Positions 33,300 to 41,840 of a stretch of 64,000 bases of DNA are shown in pieces. The notes under the pieces were generated by a model that saw only the letters and a list, made by a program, of their open reading frames with translations, was not told where the DNA came from and made no database searches. Location of the stretch: NCBI GenBank assembly GCA_011033025.1, contig WFMF01000027.1, positions 124,001-188,000 on the forward strand, in the 5' to 3' direction. The stretch comes from Beroe forskalii (Eukaryota > Ctenophora > Nuda > Beroida > Beroidae). Position numbers and translations under genes: made by a program. Positions within the stretch are counted from its first letter, which is position 1. Every line of letters begins with the position of its first letter.

Positions 33300-33720
33300 G
33301 GTTATGGGGAGCAATACCAGATTTCATCACGTACTCACCATGGGTGATGCCCAGGTAACTGTGTTGCGGCATATCCACATGAAATGGGAACACCGCATTG
33401 TTAGCCTTGAGAGTCTTTGTGACAGCTTGTTTCCATCCTGATAAGACAGCCCAAGCTTCCTATAGTAATAGTTTGTCCGTTTTGCGACATATCCTCTGGT
33501 CCCAACTTCTACGGTAAGTAGGTCATTGGCTTTCATGTGCCAGCCTCATGAATATTTTCCGCTAGCTTCTCGTTGTTAGATTTTTTGATGGCGATGCTCC
33601 GTCATTTTTCTCTGCTTTCTTCGGCTTTTTCATCCTGAAGGTTTTACTTCTATTCCAACTGCTGTACAGCCAATGACAGGAATCGAAGATCAAAATTATC
33701 AAGAAAGTGACGGTTAAGGA
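33300..33720 (-). pseudogene. Possible LINE reverse-transcriptase tail remnant
   Basis: On the minus strand a short frame near 33327-33536 contains LLTVEVGTRGYVAKR and YYYRKLGL, which recalls the segment downstream of the polymerase domain in some non-LTR retrotransposons. The frame upstream is broken by stops. No catalytic motif is visible. The assignment is tentative. Confidence 0.3.
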
Positions 33721-33777
33721 AGTGAAATCCATATTTTATTCGCCTGAGACTTCGCTGCAATGGCCAGCTCCTCATTT

Positions 33778-33945
33778 ACCCCTCCCGCACAGTTTCCTGT
33801 GCGCTCGGCTGAGTATACTGTCGGGCTGCATACGCTCAAAAAAATCTCTCCCTTAGCTCAGTGGTGCTGGCCAGGATTCGAACTCAGGATCTTTCGATCC
33901 CGTGCAAAAATCGATACCACTACACCACTGACCCCCACTGGCGAA
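33778..33945 (-). mobile_element. tRNA-derived SINE, copy 2
   Basis: Same family as 5866-6015. On the minus strand it has GTGGTGTAGTGGTATCG (A-box-like), GAGTTCGAATCC (B box), then the shared body with GCAGCCCGACAGTATACTC and GCGCACAGGAAACTGTGCGG. The two copies differ at many positions, so the family is not very young. Confidence 0.72.
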
Positions 33946-34039
33946 GTTAGTTCAATCTTGACGATATTCCTGGTGCTGTTGAAATAAAGGACCAGGTCCA
34001 ATTTGTCTGAAGTTTTACAATCTTTATTGAAAAGGGATA

Positions 34040-34445
34040 ATTTTGGTCATACGCATAGGGCTTAAAAGGGGGGTTTTCGTCTATAACTCGAAAACGAAAG
34101 AGGTACCGACATTGAAACTATGCTCTACCCACCATAATGTGCTCATTTCGTCATGTACTTGTTGTGGTCTCTACAAACTTTGTTCTCATTCATTGAAAAA
34201 GTGCAATTATACTTGTTGATGAAAACTAAAGGGTTTCGACTAAAGAAACTATGCTCTACCCCCCATAATGTGCTCATTCTGCATGATTTGTAGTAGGTGT
34301 TGGTCTCTAGATCTTCTGTTCTCAATCATATGCGTAGGGCTAAAAGGGGTTTTCGTCCATAACTCGAAAAATAAAGAACGACATTGAAACTATGTCTAAT
34401 GCGCTCATTCTGCATGATTTGTATCTCAATCAGAAGCTGAGATAT
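34040..34445. repeat. Degenerate tandem repeat, three partial copies
   Basis: Segments with GGGCTTAAAAGGGG, TTTTCGTCTATAACTCGAAAA and AACTATGCTCTACC...CATAATGTGCTCAT recur at about 34047, 34108, 34246, 34323 and 34388, in a mosaic order. The block runs into unique sequence at about 34460. Confidence 0.65.
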
Positions 34446-34459
34446 TGCCATTTTGAAAG

Positions 34460-35218
34460 AAAAGGGGTCCAAAAAAGGGGGTTGCCCAACTCAGTAGTTG
34501 GTTAGTTTTTTTCTGGTGCATCAATGGCCTATGAAATACCGAAAAACGTTCTCAAACCTACTATACTATTTAGTTCACAGGGGGTTACAGTTCTGGGCAC
34601 ATACGACCCTTACTATATTGCGTGGCAATCACCCAAACCAAGTCACGTACTTTTAGGAGCACCTTTATTGCGTTCAGTGTGCTGGAAAGTATTCAAATGA
34701 TAACGTATTCATATGGGAACATGATGCGTGGATTCCTGGTACAAGATTAAAAGGTTTTAAATTTCAGAATTTTGCATTTCGTTTTGATTAAGATGCTTGT
34801 CTCGACTTAAACTCCTGATTAATTTATTCCATCTGAGTCCGCACAGCTTTCTTGTTTTAAGTGACTAGTGAGTGTTTGTCTTTCAAAGGGTAACTGGCTA
34901 TTTGCAAAGTTTGAGAACAGATTAGCACAAGTAGCTGTGCAATCTTCAAGCTCAACAGCCAGCATATACTAAATTTAACGTGATTCTTCGATTGAACTCC
35001 AGAATTGGAAGTTAATTAGCTAATTGGTTAAGACTTAAGCGTTTAGCTGACGCAGAAAACTTGACTGATATTAGTAGTCATAGCTCATGTAAACCATGAA
35101 GCTAATTAATTATTGATTCAGCATTGCTACATGAGAAGCTCTGATTGGGGATTCTAACCAATAGCCATATAACTCATGAATTTGTAAATATACAGATTAT
35201 ATCAAGAACCGTGACAGG
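34460..35218. other. Upstream region of the ENT gene
   Basis: About 750 bp of unique AT-rich sequence before the transporter start codon. No gene, repeat or clear core promoter was recognised. Confidence 0.45.
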
Positions 35219-37144
35219 ATGGAATCTAATAAGTCACAAATTGAAGAGAACGTTACAGAGTTAGAGATAACTTCTGGGGAGGATGGCTCGCAAGCAAATG
35301 GCAATAAAATTACCCCAGACAATGATAAATCGGTGAAAGATGAAAACAGCATTGCAACAAATGGAGAAACCATAAAAATTGACGACGATAACATTGCATC
35401 TGATGAGAATATTTCCGCACTTAACGATGATAACATCACAACAGATAATGAAAATGATTCTGTTACGGACGTTGATAAAATTGCAGCAGTTAAACAGCCA
35501 GAAACAGACAGTTTGAGCGAAGAGCAAGTCGACAAAAGCCAAGCTACTACTGATGAATTTACATCAAAAGAAGGGACAGTGATAGCACTTCAGCCTGATT
35601 CAATGAGCCCTCTTCCAGATACTGAAAAGGAAAAACTTGGTAAACAAAATGAGGAATTCGAGCTGAAAGAAGGTACAGTGATAGAACTTCAGCCTGATTC
35701 TATGAGCCCTCTTCCAGATACTGAAAAGGAAAAACTTGGTAAACAAAATGAGGAATTCGAGCTCAAAGAAGGGACAGTGATAGAACTACAGAAAGATCCA
35801 ACATTTCATGTTACAGGGACTGACAAAACCACAAGTTCTCCAGAAGATGAGGAGATGGAACTAACAGAAGGCACGGCGAGCCTTCCCCCTGCCTCTGATG
35901 TAAATCATACGATGAATGAAGAACTTGAACGAAGAGAAATACTCAAAATTAAAGCAATTGTTCTTATCTTCGGTATCTCCTCGTTGTTGCCATGGAATGT
36001 GGTAATTAATGCTGCTGGCTATTTCTTTAGGAAACTTGAAGGTACCTCTCTACAGACAACATTTGCCACTTACCTTCAAGTGTCTGCTGTATTTGGAAAC
36101 TTGCTCGGGAGTTTCGCCATGCTAATCCTGAATAGACTGTCCAATCCCAGAAGACTTGCACTTATTTCGCACTTCTTCTTCATATTGCCAATGGTGGTAA
36201 TGACTGCTCTTGCTAAACTCGATTCCACTGACTGGAAGACAAAGTTCTTCATGTTAAACATTGGTTTCTATTCAGTGAGTGCATTAAGCTATGGTATCCT
36301 GACAAGTTCGCAGTCAATGCTATGTTCCATGATAAGACCAGATGTTCTGAAAGCTCTCTATATCGGGAAGGGTCTAGCTGGGATTGTAGGTAGCTTCCTA
36401 ACCATTGCTACCCTCGCATTTCCACAAATAGATGTAGTTGCAGCAGCTTTTTATTATTTCCTCCTCACAAGTGCCCTTATCCTCATTGGAACTACAGCAT
36501 TACTTGTCTACTTCCTTAACTTAAAACTGGTAAAATCTAGGACAATTTTATCCCAAAAGAAAAGCGTGGAAGATGAAAGTGAAGCTAATGCTAGCGAAGC
36601 AACCCTCTCATTGGTGGAGTTATTGAAGACTATCAAAGTTCCTTGCCTGACTGCGTTCCTCCTCACTTTCTTCACTCTGGTGGTATTCCCTGCCACCCTC
36701 ACCAACTTGAAGCCAATCAACAGTGAGTCTGACACTCCTTGGACTCAGAAATTCTTCCTCCCTGTTGCAGTGTTTTTAGTTTGGGCTGTCGGGGATTTGG
36801 CAGGAAAAGTTATATCAGAATTTGTGAGCTGGCCAAAGAAGGAACACATTCTCTGGGTCTCTTTGGCTCGAATCATCCTTATCCCTCTGATACTAATGAC
36901 GAACATACAGCCACGCAACCTGCCAGTCTGGTTTAAGTCGGACGTCTTTCCAGCTGCCCTGGCATTTCTCACTTCATTCAGTGGGGGCCATCTCTACAAC
37001 CTGTGTGTCACCTACGCCCCAAAGTATGTGGAGGGAAAGAAGAACCGGGGCAGAGCAACCATGATTACTTTCTTCTTCACTGCCATAGGACTTACACTGG
37101 GCAGTGCCTGTATTTTTGTTGTTCCTCCTATACTTAATGCTTAG
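35219..37144 (+). CDS. Equilibrative nucleoside transporter (SLC29 family)
   Basis: A single uninterrupted frame of 641 codons. The C-terminal 400 residues (from about 240) are a typical ENT transporter with about 11 hydrophobic helices: the first carries the family motif SSLLPWNVVINAAGYF, the sixth region GKGLAGIVGSFLTI, and the last helix GRATMITFFFTAIGLTLG. Such proteins move nucleosides (some also bases or cations) down their gradient across plasma or organelle membranes. The first 240 residues are unusual: acidic, rich in Asn, Asp and Ser, and containing a 33-residue unit (EGTVIELQPDSMSPLPDTEK onward) repeated twice and a third time in part (99-bp units at 35571, 35670 and 35769). A long acidic cytosolic tail of this kind is not usual in animal ENTs. 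Paralog identity (ENT1-4) cannot be assigned. ATG 35219 follows stops and is the only good start. Confidence 0.93.
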   Translation: MESNKSQIEENVTELEITSGEDGSQANGNKITPDNDKSVKDENSIATNGETIKIDDDNIASDENISALNDDNITTDNENDSVTDVDKIAAVKQPETDSLSEEQVDKSQATTDEFTSKEGTVIALQPDSMSPLPDTEKEKLGKQNEEFELKEGTVIELQPDSMSPLPDTEKEKLGKQNEEFELKEGTVIELQKDPTFHVTGTDKTTSSPEDEEMELTEGTASLPPASDVNHTMNEELERREILKIKAIVLIFGISSLLPWNVVINAAGYFFRKLEGTSLQTTFATYLQVSAVFGNLLGSFAMLILNRLSNPRRLALISHFFFILPMVVMTALAKLDSTDWKTKFFMLNIGFYSVSALSYGILTSSQSMLCSMIRPDVLKALYIGKGLAGIVGSFLTIATLAFPQIDVVAAAFYYFLLTSALILIGTTALLVYFLNLKLVKSRTILSQKKSVEDESEANASEATLSLVELLKTIKVPCLTAFLLTFFTLVVFPATLTNLKPINSESDTPWTQKFFLPVAVFLVWAVGDLAGKVISEFVSWPKKEHILWVSLARIILIPLILMTNIQPRNLPVWFKSDVFPAALAFLTSFSGGHLYNLCVTYAPKYVEGKKNRGRATMITFFFTAIGLTLGSACIFVVPPILNA

Positions 37145-37194
37145 ATCACAGTTAAAATTTACGGCAAAAGAGTCATAGTGAATTGGAAAAGTCG

Positions 37195-37660
37195 TCAATT
37201 TTGATCTTGGCCTTCTTTCATTGTCAACAATGGCAATCCATTGACTATCAATGACGTTACATCTTTTTCAACAATGGCGATACCAATCGCTATTGTCAAC
37301 ATCCGATCATTAATGACAACCATCATTGACAATGATGTCAATATCTGCAGATATTCATTGTCGACAAGGGCGATTCACTGTCGACAATTTTGACAATGAA
37401 TATCTTTTCAACAATGGTGATTTATTGTTGACAATGGCTACAATTAATTCATTGTAAACAAGGGCTACTGACAACGGATTTCCAAGAATCATCAATGTCG
37501 AAAATGGATACATTGTCACCATTGTCGACAAAGGATGTTTGATGATTGTCAATGGCGATCAAGACCCATTTTGTGAGTGAGTCGCACCATTGACAATTAG
37601 TGTCATTTTGTTGCTCTTGTTGACAATAAAAATCGCCACAGTGGACAATGACATCTTCTA
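37195..37660. repeat. ATTGTCAACAATGGC foldback repeats
   Basis: About 460 bp downstream of the transporter in which ATTGTCAACAATGG and CCATTGTCGACAAT units alternate on both strands, giving many hairpins. The inner motif TTGTCAACAA is itself palindromic. The outer borders are diffuse and no target-site duplication was found. Confidence 0.8.
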
Positions 37661-38338
37661 AATTTGCTATGACCTTTTTGGCAAATTTTGATTGATAATT
37701 ATGAGTTAAAATGAGCATTGTTATGAAATCTTCAGTGCCCAGTGCCCTTGTAGTTATAAGAAAAAGAAGACGATTTCCCAGGGGGTTAAGGGGCTGAAGC
37801 CCCCCCCCTCAAGATTCAGGCATTAATTTTTAAGTAGTGATTAATGGTGATTATAGTCTCTGTGGACTGCGACAAAATGAAAGAAGATGATTTTTAAAAA
37901 TAAATCTGATTTTAATAAACTGACATGGGGAATATTTTCGGAATTCTACTCCGTCATCAACCTATAAAATATAAATTTACTAGAAGGCCTTCAAAGTTAT
38001 AGGACATGAAAATTAATGACAAAACAAATGTCTTAAAAATTTAAACATATGTAAAATTGAAATAATAATCGATAGCGTTTTTTAAAGTTTGGGAGGAATT
38101 CAACTCCAATGTGATTTCAAACACTAAGTATGTCATTGATGCAAATTTGCTTTACTGGGGGTATGGGTGCAACGTAATGAAATTATGAAATATTTACATA
38201 TGCTTTGAAAATGAATGAAAAGTATGGAGCAAATTCAACGATTGCAAATTAACGTCGAGGACACAGTAAATAAGAAGAACCTATAATGGTTTAAGAACAT
38301 GAAATTTAGATTCGGGGGAAAGATGGGCAACAAATTTG
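37661..38338. other. Non-coding, no recognised feature
   Basis: Unique AT-rich sequence with a C run at 37801-37808. Nothing further seen. Confidence 0.45.
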
Positions 38339-38346
38339 AATCCAAG

Positions 38347-38793
38347 GCATAATAGGCCGCGAACTTTAGTTCGCCGCGAACTGGGGCGGACTCAGGCAAA
38401 CCCGCGCGAACTCCGCGCGAGTTCGCCAGCGTTTGCCAACAGTTCGCCAATTTTTTTCCTAGGCGAACTCTGCTGAAGTTCGCCGAAGGTTCGCCAGACG
38501 TTCACGGAACTCCGGCGAACTCGAGCAAACTCAGGCGAACTTCAGCGGAGTTCGCCGCAAACTGGCGAACAAGTTCGCCGCGAACTCCAAAAAATCGTTC
38601 GCCTGAGTTCGCTTGAGTTCGCCCGGAGTTCGGCGAACGTCTGGTGAACTTTCGGCGAACATCAGCGGAGTTCACCAAGGAAAAAAAATACCGAACTGTC
38701 GGCGAACGCTGGCGAACTCTCGCAGAGTTCGTGCAGGTTCGCCTGAGTTCGCCCGGGTTCGCGGCAGACTAAAGTTCGCGGCCTATTATGCCA
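38347..38793. mobile_element. 447-bp foldback element of GTTCGCC units
   Basis: The ends are inverted repeats: GCATAATAGGCCGCGAACTT on the left and AAGTTCGCGGCCTATTATGC on the right. The interior is many GTTCGCC / GGCGAAC units in both orientations (CGGCGAACTCAGGCGAAC and the like). AATCCAAG directly flanks both sides (38339-38346 and 38794-38801), which looks like an 8-bp target-site duplication as made by hAT-type transposases. No coding capacity. Confidence 0.85.
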
Positions 38794-39245
38794 AATCCAA
38801 GCTCATTGCCTCATTGAAATCATAATTGTCCTCATTTTTATCCGTTTATCACCCACCTTTAACTTAAGTAAATACGAATTCCTCCTTCTGTCGAATTTTT
38901 GCAGCAAACTATCGAACTTACGAATATCTTGAACTATGAAAAAAATTATCGCTGATTTTCCCTTTGGAACAAAATATTCAACTCTTATTGCTTTATTAGC
39001 TTTTCTTCTATAATGCTGATAAGAGTTGATAGTCTTGATCTGTTGCAAACTTTTTGACGAATTCGAAAATCCCATTGAGAACATAAATTATGAATTTCAA
39101 CAGTAGAGACGTTTCCAAAATACACAACAGCGAAATGGCAGATTCTTCTTTAAAATGCACATGCAGTTTTGCACATGCTACAACATGTAGCCATAGCAAC
39201 ACACGCAACTGATGAACGAAGCTTATATCTCGGTCTTGTTTTTCG

Positions 39246-39319
39246 TTGTCAGACGTTGTCTGACCATTATTTCGCACGCGGGCCCGCCGAAGGCGTAGGG
39301 GTCAGACAACGTCTGACAA
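39246..39319. repeat. Perfect 20-bp inverted repeat, mini hairpin
   Basis: TTGTCAGACGTTGTCTGACC at 39246-39265 is exactly mirrored at 39300-39319, around a 34-bp GC-rich loop (CACGCGGGCCCGCCGAAGG). Each arm contains its own palindromic core TCAGACGTTGTCTGA. A related, decayed hairpin is at 46268-46348, and pieces occur at 29720-29780. The ATT-flanked borders give no clear duplication. Confidence 0.8.
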
Positions 39320-39488
39320 GTTTTTCGCGACCCTTTTCCAACTTTGAGCATTAATTACAAAAAATCTAAAGCCTTAACTTGTCAGTCACTATTGGGAGCA
39401 ATAACACACAACGGATAGTGGATAAATGAGAATGGTTATATCTTTGATACTCAAACAGATATCACAACAAATTAAAACACAAGGTTAA

Positions 39489-39542
39489 TCGTCTTTACTT
39501 TAAGTTTCATGGGTAAATTCATACCCAATCGTCAGAAGACAA
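39489..39542 (-). ncRNA. Hammerhead ribozyme motif of a Penelope-like element
   Basis: Read on the minus strand: stem I 5' strand TTGTCTT (39542-39536), core CTGACGA (39535-39529), stem II TGGGTA-TGAATT-TACCCA, core GAAA (39508-39505), a minimal stem III ACTT-A-AAGT, cleavage triplet GTA, and stem I 3' strand AAGACGA (39495-39489) pairing with TTGTCTT over 7 bp (one G-U). Very short stem III is typical of hammerheads in retroelements, and hammerheads are known in Penelope-like elements. One core deviation is seen: the 10.1-11.1 pair is T-T where G-C is usual, so activity may be reduced or lost. Confidence 0.72.
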
Positions 39543-39925
39543 GTAACATGAAAATAATGGCAAAATGATCCTGATCTACTCCTTTATAAAATCCATCGTT
39601 AAAGTTCAGCAATAAATCGAAATAAAAGACTCGTTCTTAAAAAACCCCACTTTGAAAAAAATATAAACATTTAAACACTTTTAGGTCTCAAGTTAAAGCA
39701 AAATAACGTCGGCTGAGTATTCGTATTAATATCACGAAAGTTACTACTACGAGCCGCAGCCGAGCGAGTGCTTTACTAAAACTTAAAAACCATAAAGTGT
39801 AAAAATGTAAAAATTATAATGCTCTCTCTAATAAAAATTTGCGTTTATGTCGGCACTTAGAAATAAATTCAGTCTTTTTATTCAAAAGTTTTTGATTGTC
39901 CTTAAATTTTATGATTTGGAGCTTT

Positions 39926-41701
39926 TCAGCTCAGGCAGAGGTCACAGTTGAGCCGTCCGTTCTGATAGGGCCTGGCAAACTGCAAGATCTTCCACTTCAG
40001 CACAGGGATACGGCCTTGGTCCTTCATCTCCCAGAACTTCTTGGAGAGTTCAGTGTCCTGTTCGTGCTCCCTGTACTTCATTGAGTTCTTGTGTTTGGAG
40101 ACTCTTTTCTTCACTTCTGGCTCTGATATACCAATGTAGGAGAAGGAATCCGTGGTGTCCGATATGGTGGCTTGGTACACAACTGCTTTTGGCCCGACAT
40201 CGGCCGTCCAGGGGGCACTGCTCTTTTGTTCCTGCAGTTACAGGGCAGTGTTTGGGTCTCTTCAGTTCTGTCTAGGGCCTTTCTATTATGGGATTTTATC
40301 ATACTTCCTATGTTTGGGGTACAAGAGTATGATAGTTTAACGTTGTTCCTGTTCAAGATTTTATGGAACTTGTGTCGCTTCGGGAAGTGTTTTCCAAGAT
40401 CTTGAAAAATTCTTTCCCAATCTTTGTCGTAACATTCTCGCTGAATGGAGGTTAAACCAAATGATAGCTCGACGACGTTTAGGGCGTGTGTTCTGAGGGG
40501 GAAGGGATGCTTTCGGTCCATTGAAGATGCTCGCTGTGGCCGCTTTTCTGAAGTGCTTCTTGGTATATGATTTTACTATCATTAAACACCGTCTCATTGC
40601 TAGAGATTGAGTTTAATCGATTGTTAATCATAGGGACCAAGTTCTTTTTGATTGAAGGCGGGTGGTTCGATTCTTTGTGGATGTAAAGGGGTGTGTCATT
40701 TGGCTTTCTGTATGGTTTGTACGTCCCATCCATCAGGTTGAGTGTGACGTCCAAGAAGTTAGCAACAACCATATCAGTCTGAACAATGATTTTCAGTCCC
40801 TCATCCTTGAAACACTTGTGAAGCTTCTTTCGGATGAGGTCCATCTTTCTTCCACTGGCCTTTGGGACAGCAATGAGTCCATCATCGCGGTAAAGACCAG
40901 TGTACTGGGGTTCAAGGAAGCTGGAGATCTTGTGCAAGAGGTACAAACCCACGATTTCGCAACATTCAGCACCATCATATGACCCCATGGTGATGCCAAA
41001 GAGGTCATCGGTCTTTTTCACCCAACAAGAGTTCTCGTTGAATAAAAGGGCCTTTTTAGCTTGTTTGATGATGCTCCTATCTGATGGGGAAATCGTGCAA
41101 TGTGACTCTGCGAAATCCAGGGCCTTGTCGAGGAGAGATTCTGTGATTGATGGATAGAAAGTCTCTATGTCGAACTGGATAAACCTCATGTCTTTGTCGT
41201 TTCGTGCAGTCATGTCACCAAACCAGTCAGTCACGTCTTTGGTCTTTCTCCATTGGTTGAATCCCAAGCTGCCATTTGTGTTCTTGATGGCCTTTTCTAA
41301 AATTTGTTTGCTGACTTTGCCGAGATCTGTCTTTGAGGGGTTAATTAGGCGGCAGCTTGGGTTAGAGGGGAAGTTGGTCTTGTGGTCTTTCACTGTGATG
41401 AAGCATTGATCAGTCGTGTACATCTGCATTCTGTCGGCGAGTTTCAAGGACTGAGCAAGCACTGCTGTCTCTTTGTCGATGGCATTCTTGGTCTCTTCAG
41501 GTGACTTACGGTACTCTGTAGTTATACTGTCGTGGAGCAGTTTGTTGTAGTCGTCGACTGACACTTTGTAGAGGTTGTTCGTCTTGTCAGCCGGCAGTAT
41601 AACTTTACCAGAGTCCCATATTCCTCTGATGTCCTTTGTCATCTTTTTCTGGAAGTCAGTCTTGTCAGTCTTGAACTCGATTCCAGAGACGAGATCGTAC
41701 A
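39926..41701 (-). pseudogene. Penelope-type reverse transcriptase with GIY-YIG-like end
   Basis: The main frame (41701-40479) holds the polymerase: FIQFDIETFYPSITESLLDKA (first catalytic Asp region), the ITMGSYDGAECCEIVGLYLL block, the catalytic GLYRDDGLIAV motif (YRDD at about 40882-40893) and FLDVTLNL. The reading then shifts frame near 40480-40520 and again near 40110-40180. The later frames encode KRHKFHKILNRNNVKLSYSC, a Cys cluster and SYIGISEPEVKKRVSKHKNS followed by WEMKDQGR, which resembles a GIY-YIG nuclease as found in Penelope-like elements. The two frameshifts and the missing 5' end make it a pseudogene. Its upstream open codons (41702-41750) belong to the LTR. Confidence 0.87.
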
Positions 41702-41840
41702 GAACTATCTCATATAAATAACAGTACTTCCTAAGGGAGTGGTGAATCAATAGTCATCAATCATATAATAATATACAAACTCAAAGTAAGGGTAAACATA
41801 TCAAATCATTATATAAGAATAACCAAAGTATATCCTGACA

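Larger units (their letters stand above)
29177..33300. other. Repeat-rich intergenic region
   Basis: No gene could be supported. After the DNAAF11 upstream region, the interval holds GTCAGACAACGT motifs (29710-29785), a GGATCC foldback tract (30199-30515), a long degenerate stretch in which GTCACCAGTG, GGTCAGG and GTAGGATCAGG recur (about 30880-31640), a GGAATTCCG palindrome cluster (31660-31715), repeated GACTCGTACT motifs (32190-32440) and a repeated CAGACTGAAGTCCGACAG (about 32664 and 32730). Open frames here are short and unconserved in appearance. Confidence 0.5.
39464..41701 (-). mobile_element. Penelope-like retroelement inserted in the Gypsy LTR
   Basis: A 2.24-kb insertion that interrupts the 3' LTR of the surrounding Gypsy element. 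Two LTR bases (TG at the site CAGATATC/TGGAAC) are missing at the junction and no duplication is evident. It is read on the minus strand: truncated 5' end at 41701, reverse transcriptase, C-terminal endonuclease-like domain, then about 460 bp of 3' non-coding sequence containing a hammerhead motif. It is 5' truncated and frameshifted, so it is not autonomous. Confidence 0.9.

Noticed and set aside
39701-39770. Second hammerhead in the Penelope 3' region (CTGAGTATTCG with CACGAAAG)
   Set aside because: The core would read CTGAGTA, which lacks the required G before the final A, and the stems do not pair.
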